In this document: one piece after another, positions 57,048 through 64,000 of the stretch
Layout of the letters: every line of letters begins with the position of its first letter
Numbering within the stretch: the stretch's first letter is position 1
DNA from: Alteromonas aestuariivivens
GTDB lineage: Bacteria > Pseudomonadota > Gammaproteobacteria > Enterobacterales > Alteromonadaceae
Assembly: GCF_003367475.1 (NCBI RefSeq)
Contig: NZ_QRHA01000004.1
Span: 1 to 64,000 of the forward strand
Length of the DNA stretch: 64,000 nucleotides
Reading direction: 5' to 3'
Translations under genes and position numbers: made by a program
Notes under the pieces: model-generated
Told to the model about the DNA's origin: nothing
The model's input: the letters and a program-made list of their open reading frames with translations, nothing else
Database searches by the model: none

Positions 57048-58325
57048 TTAAAACGCCGCGTTGAACTGTGCACTCAGAATGTGAGCCGTGGCTGACTCGG
57101 TTGCAACCAGTACACTTGGAATACGATCGTACTCACTGTGAACGTTGGCTTCACGGCCTTTCAGGAACGCGTAGCCGAAGTCTACGTTCATGGTGTCGTT
57201 CAGCGCATACGTTGCACCGGCAGAAATCCAGTGACGATCAGTATCCGGAATACTCAGTGAACGGTGTGCGAAAGAAACCGCGCCGTCATCATAGGCATAA
57301 CCGGCACGCAAGGTCAGTTCATCGCTCATTGCGTAGGTCGCACCTACGCCCACACGCCAGGTATTCTCAAAATCTTCTTCTTTCAACAACAAAGTTGAAC
57401 CACTGTCTAACTGCGCTTCAAGTTTGTCGAATGAGCTCCACTCAGTGTGGTTAACACTGAACTGCACAGACCATTGCTGATCGATGCGGTGATTCACGGC
57501 AAATTCGGTAATGGCAGCAAGATTCAGATCCAGTGAACCACCCTGGTTCAGCTCAGCTTCCAGATCAGAACGAATTTCACCTTCCAGGTTCAGCTTCGTT
57601 TCTGCACGGTAGCTCAGTGCGATGTCCGTGCTTTCAGAAACCTGCCAGAAGGCACCCACATTCCAGCCGTAACCCCAGTCGTCGCCTTCAAGCTGCAGAA
57701 TGGTTGCGTTGCCCGGAATGGCACCCATTGTTGCCTGCCCGATCAGCTTGGGAGTTGAAGTGGAGATTTTTGCCTCTGCATAAGTAGCGCTCACGCCAAA
57801 GCCCAGGCTCAGGGTATCAGTTACTTTATAGGCCACAGCTGGGTTCAGCGTTACTGTGGTGATCTCGGCGTCATCTGCAAAATGAAGGGCATTGTAATCT
57901 TCACTGTAATCGGTAGACAGACCGTAATTCGCAAACGCTCCGAAACCAACAGAAAGCCTGTCATTCAGCGGCGTGACAAAAAATGCGGCTGGTACAAACG
58001 CATCGCCAGCGATATCGTCTTCACTGGCATCTACAGTAAGGGGCGTACCGGTAACATTAACTGTCAAGTCACCATCAACGTCAATGTTGGGGTTGATGTA
58101 GCTTAACGCCGCACTGACCTGGGTAGTTTTGAATACCGTCATTGCAGCAGGGTTTGTGGCCAGAATAGTGGCGTTTTCAGGCAAAGCCGCCTGGCCCGCA
58201 AAGGAACGGCCGAGGCCATTGGCACTGTGTTCGTTGATTTGAAAACCTGCGGCGAATACAGAAGGAGCGCTAGCTGCAGCCAGAGCGGCGGCAACAGACA
58301 GGCGCAAAAATGATTTAATCTTCAT
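57048..58325 (-). CDS. FadL/OmpP1-type outer membrane transport protein
   Basis: A 425-residue outer-membrane channel of the FadL/TodX family, which takes up long-chain fatty acids and other hydrophobic compounds. ATG 58325 begins a signal peptide (MKIKSFLRLSVAAALAAASA) followed by GFQINEHSANGLGRSFAGQA and NATILATNPAAMTVF (NPA motif). The mature protein is a 14-stranded barrel ending in ILSAQFNAAF with terminal Phe. A longer frame to 58433 is not needed. Its substrate is not predictable. Confidence 0.93.
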   Translation of the reverse strand: MKIKSFLRLSVAAALAAASAPSVFAAGFQINEHSANGLGRSFAGQAALPENATILATNPAAMTVFKTTQVSAALSYINPNIDVDGDLTVNVTGTPLTVDASEDDIAGDAFVPAAFFVTPLNDRLSVGFGAFANYGLSTDYSEDYNALHFADDAEITTVTLNPAVAYKVTDTLSLGFGVSATYAEAKISTSTPKLIGQATMGAIPGNATILQLEGDDWGYGWNVGAFWQVSESTDIALSYRAETKLNLEGEIRSDLEAELNQGGSLDLNLAAITEFAVNHRIDQQWSVQFSVNHTEWSSFDKLEAQLDSGSTLLLKEEDFENTWRVGVGATYAMSDELTLRAGYAYDDGAVSFAHRSLSIPDTDRHWISAGATYALNDTMNVDFGYAFLKGREANVHSEYDRIPSVLVATESATAHILSAQFNAAF

Positions 58326-58558
58326 AAAAAACTCTACTACTGCTTGATAACTGGATAACGAAAAGCGGCCATAATACCGATACGACGCTAACGGCCAGAA
58401 TACAGATTGACTCTTGATGATAGTCGGGTTCATGCCCGAACGCTGAATTTTCGGCGCGCAGTGTAATGAAGTCTTGGCTTACCTGCAATGCAAGTTAACG
58501 TAAAGTTCCGCAAGCTATACAAAAATGTGCTTTGACCTTTTACCAGAAAAATTAACCG

Positions 58559-59035
58559 TTACGGTTCCGCAGGTGCAGCCACCCCCTTGTTGTTCCATTT
58601 AAACACAACAAACTTCAAGGGCTTATCTCCGCTGTTTAGCACACCGTGCAAATCCCATGGCGCAGCATAAAGAATATCTCCGGCCTGGGCTGTAAAAGTT
58701 TCATCATTCAGTGTCCAGATTCCAGCCCCTTCGATAACCATTAGAAATTCTTCTTCTGCGTGCTGGTGCGGTGGGTGAATTTCCTGGCCAGGTTCGATAA
58801 CCGCAACCCCAACCAAAGTATCCTCCGTTCCATACGTCTGGCCAGCAAAATACTGATAGAACACACTGCCGGATAACTGTTCCATCTGGGCCTGAGAGAG
58901 TGTAACCACGGACGTTGCCAGCGGAACTGGTTGCGTTTGGGCTTTGTTGTTTTCCTGACTGATCGCGTTCGCGCAGCACACCGACGAGAGCGCCCCTGCC
59001 ACACAAATTGACCTGGCGAGTTTGAGTGGTTTCAT
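58559..59035 (-). CDS. secreted cupin-domain protein
   Basis: A 158-residue protein with a signal peptide (MKPLKLARSICVAGALSSVC, then CANA). The cupin domain (about 60-150) has EPGQEIHPPHQHAEEEFLMV with two His and Glu metal ligands, and AAPWDLHGVLNSGDKPLKFV with the last His. ATG 59035 has GGAG 7 nt upstream; the 59047 start is less likely. Periplasmic metal-dependent binding or catalysis is implied, substrate unknown. It is divergent from the photolyase-like gene. Confidence 0.87.
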   Translation of the reverse strand: MKPLKLARSICVAGALSSVCCANAISQENNKAQTQPVPLATSVVTLSQAQMEQLSGSVFYQYFAGQTYGTEDTLVGVAVIEPGQEIHPPHQHAEEEFLMVIEGAGIWTLNDETFTAQAGDILYAAPWDLHGVLNSGDKPLKFVVFKWNNKGVAAPAEP

Positions 59036-59119
59036 AACAAGCTCCATTTGGATTAGTATCGCGGCGCACGCCGCAATACGGTGATCAGTTTGGTGTTAAT
59101 ACCTGTATTAACGTTCACT

Positions 59120-60238
59120 ATGACCGATGCTCAATACGCCCGCAACTACCTTATTGACTACCAGGAACTGGATGCCTGGGTTGAGGCCGCAGACCCTGTT
59201 GCGTACGCCCAAAACCGCAATTACCTCAACGGCAATGTTACCCGGCTTAGCCCCTTTATTACCCACGGCATTTTGCAGTTACCCGGCATTTTGGCCGCTG
59301 TCCTTTCCCGGTTCAGCCCAGCACAATGTGAGCGGCTGATGGCAGAATTTGCCTGGCGGGAATACTTTCAGTACCAGTGGTTACAGCAGGCAGAGGGAAT
59401 ATTTTCTGATCTGGTTAGGGCGCAACCGTCAGCACTTTATAAACAGCCAGCACGAGCACTCATTAATGCCAGCAGCGGGATAGACGTTATTGATGACAGT
59501 GTCCGCCAGCTCACTCAGCGTGGTTATATTCACAATCATGCGCGCCTTTGGCTCGCATTCATGCACTGCCACGTTGCTAAAACCCACTGGTTCGAACCGG
59601 CCAGGTGGCTGTTTTATCATTTGCTGGACGGCGACCTTGCGAGCAATTTTTTAAGCTGGCAATGGGTGGCTGGCACTTCCCGAAACCGCATCTATACCGC
59701 CAACCAGGACAACATAAATAAGTACTCACATACTCTTCAGACCAATACCTTCATAGATCTCACTTACCCACAACTGGAAGACATGGAATTACCCCAATGC
59801 TTTGCACAACGCGACGAGCTTGCGCTTCCTTTTTCATTGCCTGAAAGCCATTTTGATTCACAGCGCCTGAGTCACAACACCACCCTGTGTTATTCAGTCT
59901 GGAATCTTGACCATAAATGGCACAGGGGGGCAGCCGTCAACCGGGTATTAATCATTGAACCGGATTTGTTCCAGCGCTTCCCCATCAGCCCACTGAGATG
60001 GCGCTTTATTTTGCATTGGGCAAACAAAATCGAAGGCATGCAGATATTTGTCGGCGAATTCTCCCGTTTTGAACATCAGTTGCCCGCATCGCAACGCCTT
60101 ATCCATCGGGAACACCCTACCACGGTGCATTGGCGTGGAAGCCGCGAGCCCCGGCGCTTTGTTTGGCCTTGCCCAGATGAACCTCTTAAAGGCTTTTTCC
60201 CGTTCTGGCACAAAGTAAAACGGGCGCACCAATGTTGA
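59120..60238 (+). CDS. photolyase-related FAD-binding protein, domain order altered
   Basis: A 373-residue protein that starts with the photolyase/cryptochrome FAD domain instead of the usual antenna domain. Residues about 30-210 have NYLNGNVTRLSPFITHGIL, EFAWREYFQYQWLQQ, IHNHARLWLAFMHCHVAKTH, ASNFLSWQWVAGTSRN and ANQDNINKYSH. The last 130 residues contain VLIIEPDLFQRFPISPLRWR, which may be an alpha/beta domain placed after the FAD domain. Start ATG 59120 fits the family; a GTG at 59081 has no good site. DNA repair activity is not proven. The stop overlaps the DUF2256 gene by 7 nt. Confidence 0.82.
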   Translation: MTDAQYARNYLIDYQELDAWVEAADPVAYAQNRNYLNGNVTRLSPFITHGILQLPGILAAVLSRFSPAQCERLMAEFAWREYFQYQWLQQAEGIFSDLVRAQPSALYKQPARALINASSGIDVIDDSVRQLTQRGYIHNHARLWLAFMHCHVAKTHWFEPARWLFYHLLDGDLASNFLSWQWVAGTSRNRIYTANQDNINKYSHTLQTNTFIDLTYPQLEDMELPQCFAQRDELALPFSLPESHFDSQRLSHNTTLCYSVWNLDHKWHRGAAVNRVLIIEPDLFQRFPISPLRWRFILHWANKIEGMQIFVGEFSRFEHQLPASQRLIHREHPTTVHWRGSREPRRFVWPCPDEPLKGFFPFWHKVKRAHQC

Positions 60239-60390
60239 CCGATTCCAAGCTTTGCCCGGTTTGCCAGCGCCCTTTTGAGAATCGGAAAAAATGGCAGTCG
60301 CGCAATCAATGGGCCTCTATTGTCTACTGCTCAAAGCGTTGTCGTACCCAGGCCCGCAGCAGGACGAAGAGCCTGCCCCCTGAAGCCTGA
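60232..60390 (+). CDS. DUF2256-family small zinc-ribbon protein
   Basis: A 52-residue protein, MLTDSKLCPVCQRPFENRKK then WQSRNQWASIVYCSKRCRTQ. The C-x2-C and C-x3-C pairs with RPF and KKW are the DUF2256 signature. It overlaps the photolyase-like stop by 7 nt, so the two are coupled. DUF2256 proteins are often beside photolyase/cryptochrome genes, which hints at a shared function, but the role is unknown. Too short for most gene finders. Confidence 0.88.
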   Translation: MLTDSKLCPVCQRPFENRKKWQSRNQWASIVYCSKRCRTQARSRTKSLPPEA

Positions 60391-60504
60391 CACTATTTTT
60401 TATGGCCACCCATTTTACTCTCCTCGTAAAAACCTGGCGCTGGCATTTGTGGGCACTATCTGTCTAAACTGGCACTGAACCCGAAGGACGCAAGGACAGC
60501 ACCT

Positions 60505-61077
60505 ATGAAGCTCTCATTCAAACCCGACCCGGCGGTACTTATCACCGAGGTCCTCACCATCGTTATCGGTATTCTGCTGGCGCTGGCCGCCAACGAGTGG
60601 AATAACCAGCGCCTGCAATCCAACAAACTGGATGCCATCCTGCAAATGGTAGAGCAGGAAATCGACTACAACCTCAAAGTGATGGAGGTTATTCACGCCA
60701 AAAACACAGAGGCTCTGGCAAACCTTGAAGAGACAGACAGCGAGAAAGAGAGCCAGGTGATTCCTGGCCTGCAAATTCGTGAAACCGCGTGGCAGACCTT
60801 ACTGACTTAAGGCGTGATGGAAAACTTACCGCTGCAGTTGCTCAAAAACCTGCATGAACACTACGCCATGCTAGATATGTATAAAACCCTGAGCTATCAG
60901 ACCGTGCAAACCATCCTGTCCACCCAGGCCATTGTTGGCGGGATCGGCAAGGACATGAAACTGGCCCGCAGCAATACCCTGTATGAAGATAATATTAATC
61001 TGATTGTCAGCCTGGAAGCGTCATTGCTGGCCCATCAGAAACAAACTCTTGAACGGGTGCGAAACCGGGAAATCTGA
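60505..61077 (+). pseudogene. membrane-anchored protein gene interrupted by one in-frame stop
   Basis: Read in one frame, 60505-60807 gives MKLSFKPDPAVLITEVLTIV and then IGILLALAANEWNNQ: one N-terminal membrane anchor followed by helices. A TAA at 60808 interrupts it after ETAWQTLLT. The same frame goes on with GVMENLPLQLLKNLHEHYAM up to the stop at 61075-61077. The two parts together match the size and layout of the DUF6090-like family, with no loss of frame. So this is one gene with a nonsense change (about 190 residues), or a sequencing error. ATG 60814 could restart translation. Function unknown. Confidence 0.78.
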
Positions 61078-61114
61078 CTCATCCCTACTGGAAAATTCAC
61101 CACGCAGACGCAAC

Positions 61115-61528
61115 ATGACGATTGAATACAAAATTAACCACTCCATCACCACTGAACAGTTTCTCACACTGCTTAAGGCCTGTACGCTCGGAGAGCGCCG
61201 CCCGGTTGATGACATACCGTGCCTGGAAGGAATGCTCGCCAACAGCAACCTGATCGTCAGTGCCTGGAGCGGTGAACGCCTTGTGGGTATTGCCCGCAGT
61301 CTGACGGACTTTCACTATGCCTGCTATCTGTCCGATCTCGCGGTAAGCGAAGACTATCAAAAACTGGGAATTGGAAAACAACTTCAAATTCTTACCCAGA
61401 TGCAGCTGGGGCCTAAATGTAAGCTCATACTTATCGCAGCGCCCACCGCAAATGAATACTACCGGCAGATTGGCTTTAGTCACAATCCTCGCTGCTGGGT
61501 ACTTGAGCGGGACGCATCGGTAGGTTGA
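61115..61528 (+). CDS. GNAT-family N-acetyltransferase
   Basis: A 137-residue protein. It has the acetyl-CoA motif region LSDLAVSEDYQKLGIGKQLQ (Q/RxxGxG/A) and PTANEYYRQIGFSHNPRCWV near the end, both typical of GNAT enzymes. ATG 61115 gives MTIEYKINHSITTEQFLTLL; the frame extends upstream but overlaps the broken gene. The substrate is unknown; the short, YitI/YjdJ-like form is common in bacteria. It lies 149 bp before the AraC-type regulator. Confidence 0.85.
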   Translation: MTIEYKINHSITTEQFLTLLKACTLGERRPVDDIPCLEGMLANSNLIVSAWSGERLVGIARSLTDFHYACYLSDLAVSEDYQKLGIGKQLQILTQMQLGPKCKLILIAAPTANEYYRQIGFSHNPRCWVLERDASVG

Positions 61529-61676
61529 TTTCACCGCAGCCCGCCAGCAACCGTGTATCGACACTGTGGCTTAAGATCCGGATTACGATATAAAGCAAAT
61601 GTGGACACGCAGGCGCGAAGACCAAGGTCTAGTCTGTGGCAAAACCTGTTCAATTCAATGTTAAGGAATAAGCCCG

Positions 61677-62543
61677 ATGATTGACCGTAAAGCCTTGGTA
61701 TTGTCACGTATGGAACGTGTCGTCACTTTATTGCAAGACAACCTGTTTGAAGAAACTGCTGTAGATTTGAACACCCTTGCCGAAGCGGCAGCACTGTCAC
61801 CCTTTCATTTTCACCGGCTTTATCGCTTGGTAACCGGAGAAACCTGCGGGGAAACCCTCTGCCGACTGAAACTGGCTGCCGGAGCCAGACATCTGGCCAT
61901 GGCCGCAACGGTCACCGATGCAGCTATGCAAGCCGGCTTTTCCTCCAGCCAGGCTTTTGCCAAAGCGATGAAACGAGAAACAGCCCTCAGCCCCACGCAG
62001 CTTCGCGATGATCCGGAGCTTTTGAGCAGTATTGCAGGCCAGTTGTCGCAACCTGCCAGTTTTCAATCCGCCGTTCCTCGTGGCTGGCTTACCATTGAAC
62101 TGGTATCACTGGTGCCCATGCGCCTGGTAACCCTGCGCACCGAACACCTGTATCCAAACCTGTTTGAAACCTATACCCGACTGTTTGAAATTGCCGGAGA
62201 TCCAACGCAGGTCACCGCCATTATCGGCATACCACGAGGGGACTCGGGAGACGCAGCCAGTGGCGTATTTGACAGCGCCCTGTTATTGAACGAGGCGCCC
62301 CAAAACCTGCCAACTGACCTATTCTGGCAGAATACCGCCGAGGGCGAATATCTGCGCGTGCGCCACGCAGGCAGCTATGATGGTCTGGAACAGACCGTAG
62401 ACAACCTTTACCTGACGATGTTGAGTATAAACGACCTCTGGCCCGCCGATGCTCCCTGCATCTATCACTATCTCGACGACCCCGAGGAAGTTTCTGAACC
62501 GCTTCTGCGGACGGATATCTACCTGCCGGTAAACAGGGCCTGA
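61677..62543 (+). CDS. AraC-family regulator with GyrI-like effector domain
   Basis: A 288-residue transcriptional regulator. Residues about 10-110 form the two AraC HTH motifs: LNTLAEAAALSPFHFHRLYR and VTDAAMQAGFSSSQAFAKAM. Residues about 130-286 look like the GyrI/Rob-like small-molecule domain, with VPMRLVTLRTEHLYPNLFET and the end LRTDIYLPV. The domain order is that of Rob and SoxS-like sensor regulators. AAGGAATAAG precedes the ATG. Target genes and inducer are not known; the neighbours give no hint. Confidence 0.92.
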   Translation: MIDRKALVLSRMERVVTLLQDNLFEETAVDLNTLAEAAALSPFHFHRLYRLVTGETCGETLCRLKLAAGARHLAMAATVTDAAMQAGFSSSQAFAKAMKRETALSPTQLRDDPELLSSIAGQLSQPASFQSAVPRGWLTIELVSLVPMRLVTLRTEHLYPNLFETYTRLFEIAGDPTQVTAIIGIPRGDSGDAASGVFDSALLLNEAPQNLPTDLFWQNTAEGEYLRVRHAGSYDGLEQTVDNLYLTMLSINDLWPADAPCIYHYLDDPEEVSEPLLRTDIYLPVNRA

Positions 62544-62905
62544 ACTAGGTATGGGAAAGGCTGGCAAGAATAAATACGTCCACATTTACCAAGTGAAGCT
62601 TTTCCAAAACTGATGAAAATCCTCGCCACTGTGGAGTCTAATTAAAGGTGAAATGAGTCAAATCATCTTGTCCTGAGACAAAGGAAAAGAATTGTTAATG
62701 GTAGTAGTAATTCAAGTGTAGGGAATGTGCCATAGCTGCCGATCGAGGTTCTTCAGACGTTCGGCAGCTCCTCAGTTAAAGCGGACACCTGATATCCTTT
62801 CCTCTGAAAACACAGATCATGTTTTTTCAGGGGCAACGGGTGTTACTATGAAGCCTCAGTAATAAGCTGTTAGTCCATGAAAAGGTGAGTATCGCAGGTA
62901 GCTAG
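62544..62905. other. 362-bp intergenic region with a 9-bp-arm inverted repeat
   Basis: No coding frame is seen. AGCTGCCGA (62735-62743) and TCGGCAGCT (62761-62769) are perfect 9-bp arms with a 17-base loop and no T-run, so it could be a protein site or an RNA hairpin. No insertion-sequence ends or repeats were found. A promoter for the AlkC-type gene must lie here, but I cannot fix it; AGGTAG precedes its ATG. Confidence 0.5.
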
Positions 62906-63757
62906 ATGACGTTACGAACGCCCAAAATTCCCTATGCACCAAGGTCAATCCAAAAGGGTACTCCGCTTAAGGTTTTGCTAAATCAAGAGGCCATAGAGTG
63001 TCTAGCCGAAAACATTCTATACGTTCATCAGGATTTTAAATCAAAATCATTTTGTGAGTGCGCACTTGCCGCTTTAGATACGCTTGAATTAATGCAACGT
63101 GGTCAGCACATCGCAAAAGCCCTGCATCAATTCCTGCCAAGCAACTATTCAGAGGCAATTGCAATCCTTGTAGCGTCACTTACCCCCGAACAAGCTGATG
63201 CAGACGAGTTTGGGTTGGCAGAATTTTTTTATCTGCCACATAGTTTTTTTATTTCCGAATACGGGCAAGATAAAAAATACAACAGCGGCAAAGACCCTTT
63301 CGAAACATCAATGTGGGCGTTGCATGCATTAACCACGAGATTTACGTCAGAGTTCGCAATTCGTACTTTCCTCATCCAGCAGCAAGAGCGCACACTGGAA
63401 CAGGTTAATAAGTGGCTCAATGATCCTAACCCCCATGTCAGGCGCCTCTGTACAGAGGGTACGCGACCTAAACTGCCATGGGGCAAACGGATCCCGTCAT
63501 TAATAGCTGACCCGAAGCCAACCTTGCATATACTGGAAACTCTAAAAAGCGATAAATCATTGTATGTGCGCCGCAGTGTTGCTAACCATCTTGGAGATAT
63601 CGCGAAGGATCACCCAGAGGTCGTATTCACAATGTGCAAACGCTGGTTGCAAGCGGGAGCATCCAAAGAATTACGGTGGCTTATCCGGCATGCAGTGCGT
63701 CACCCAGCGAAAAAAGGAGACTCGAGGGCACTGCAAATTCGCGATGCGGCAAAATGA
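62906..63757 (+). CDS. DNA alkylation repair protein, AlkC type
   Basis: A 283-residue HEAT-like repeat protein of the AlkC/COG4335 group of DNA glycosylases, which remove alkylated bases such as 3-methyladenine and 3-methylcytosine. The core has SMWALHALTTRFTSEFAIRT, LNDPNPHVRRLCTEGTRPKL (the hallmark SEGTRPRLPWG-like block), LKSDKSLYVRRSVANHLGDI and AKDHPEVVFTMCKRWLQAG. AGGTAG lies 4-5 nt upstream of ATG 62906. Regulation is not visible. It stands alone. Confidence 0.88.
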   Translation: MTLRTPKIPYAPRSIQKGTPLKVLLNQEAIECLAENILYVHQDFKSKSFCECALAALDTLELMQRGQHIAKALHQFLPSNYSEAIAILVASLTPEQADADEFGLAEFFYLPHSFFISEYGQDKKYNSGKDPFETSMWALHALTTRFTSEFAIRTFLIQQQERTLEQVNKWLNDPNPHVRRLCTEGTRPKLPWGKRIPSLIADPKPTLHILETLKSDKSLYVRRSVANHLGDIAKDHPEVVFTMCKRWLQAGASKELRWLIRHAVRHPAKKGDSRALQIRDAAK

Positions 63758-63832
63758 GGTTAGCTCTATGGCTTACAGGTCACGGACTGATAAGTACGTC
63801 ACCGTCCGTTCCTTGTCTTACTGAGCCTGAAT

Positions 63833-64000
63833 TCATTTATATGCGAATTCATCGTTCCACTTAATTTCTTTTTTTACGATCACCGATGAGATCAGCATAA
63901 GCACGAAAAGGCTGCCGACCGCCCACTTTTCAATGATGAAACTTGCAACCGCGAGCAGTATCATACATGCATAGCCTAAGTTTGAGTTAATCAGATTTTT
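63833..64000 (-). CDS. C-terminal part of a small membrane protein
   Basis: A minus-strand frame open to the window edge, 55 residues before the stop at 63833-63835. Two hydrophobic stretches (LGYACMILLAVASFI and VGSLFVLMLISSVIV) are followed by a charged tail KKEIKWNDEFAYK. That is a short integral membrane protein end. The start lies beyond the window. Family not recognised. Confidence 0.6.
   Translation of the reverse strand, partial: KNLINSNLGYACMILLAVASFIIEKWAVGSLFVLMLISSVIVKKEIKWNDEFAYK

Noticed and set aside
62840..62905. Possible integron attC-like core near GTTAGTC
   Set aside because: The 7-bp core does not match GTTRRRY and no paired inverse core or integrase was found.
1..64000. 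CRISPR array, tRNA genes, intact insertion sequences
   Set aside because: No regular direct repeats with spacers, no tRNA cloverleaf or conserved T-arm, and no transposase-like frame was seen by eye on either strand; a tool search could still find short remnants.

Overview
The window looks like the chromosome of a marine-type Gammaproteobacterium. The evidence is a gammaproteobacterial spc/alpha ribosomal operon order, neighbouring rnr-rlmB and ubiD-fre pairs, a MotX homologue (sodium-driven polar flagellum), a TonB siderophore receptor and secreted peptidases. A Cellvibrionales-like genus is my inference; the sequence alone does not fix it. No tRNA gene, CRISPR array or intact insertion sequence was seen.

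Layout. 1-325: the first bases of a minus-strand 16S rRNA gene with its leader and two tandem stringent-type promoters. 483-1866: a secreted protein made of eleven 15-residue repeats, then a YkgJ-like cysteine-cluster protein. 2066-33787: a large surface-glycan locus. Its minus-strand arm is read from 30707 down to 2066: multidomain glycosyltransferases, coiled-coil and FkbM proteins, a pyruvyltransferase-like protein, a sulfotransferase, gmd-fcl for GDP-fucose, a GT10 fucosyltransferase, rfbACDB for dTDP-rhamnose, and ugd for UDP-glucuronate. A short divergent arm (30851-33787) adds a second sulfotransferase, an AlgX-like protein and a hexapeptide acetyltransferase. 33902-42425: the minus-strand spc and alpha ribosomal operons, rplN through rplQ, including rpoA and secY. 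The S10 operon that usually precedes rplN is missing.

42701-64000: housekeeping and accessory genes. These are a probably Fur-controlled TonB receptor, a VanX-type dipeptidase, a subtilase, rlmB-rnr, motX, a TIGR02647 protein, ubiD-fre, an M28 peptidase, a periplasmic binding protein, a FadL-type porin, a cupin, a photolyase-related flavoprotein overlapping a DUF2256 zinc protein, a membrane-protein gene broken by one in-frame stop, a GNAT enzyme, an AraC/GyrI regulator, an AlkC-type DNA repair protein and the end of a membrane protein.

The most interesting part is the glycan locus. It encodes enzymes for fucose, rhamnose and glucuronate donors, and enzymes that could sulfate, pyruvylate, acetylate and methylate the product. 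It holds no recognisable Wzx, Wzy, ABC exporter or initiating transferase. One protein joins a degenerate FkbM-like domain to a long coiled coil containing an exact eight-heptad duplication, which invites comparison with the WbdD chain-length ruler. A WYL/YPDV-type module recurs in three proteins of the locus, and one protein fuses a GT-A domain to a fucosyltransferase-like domain.
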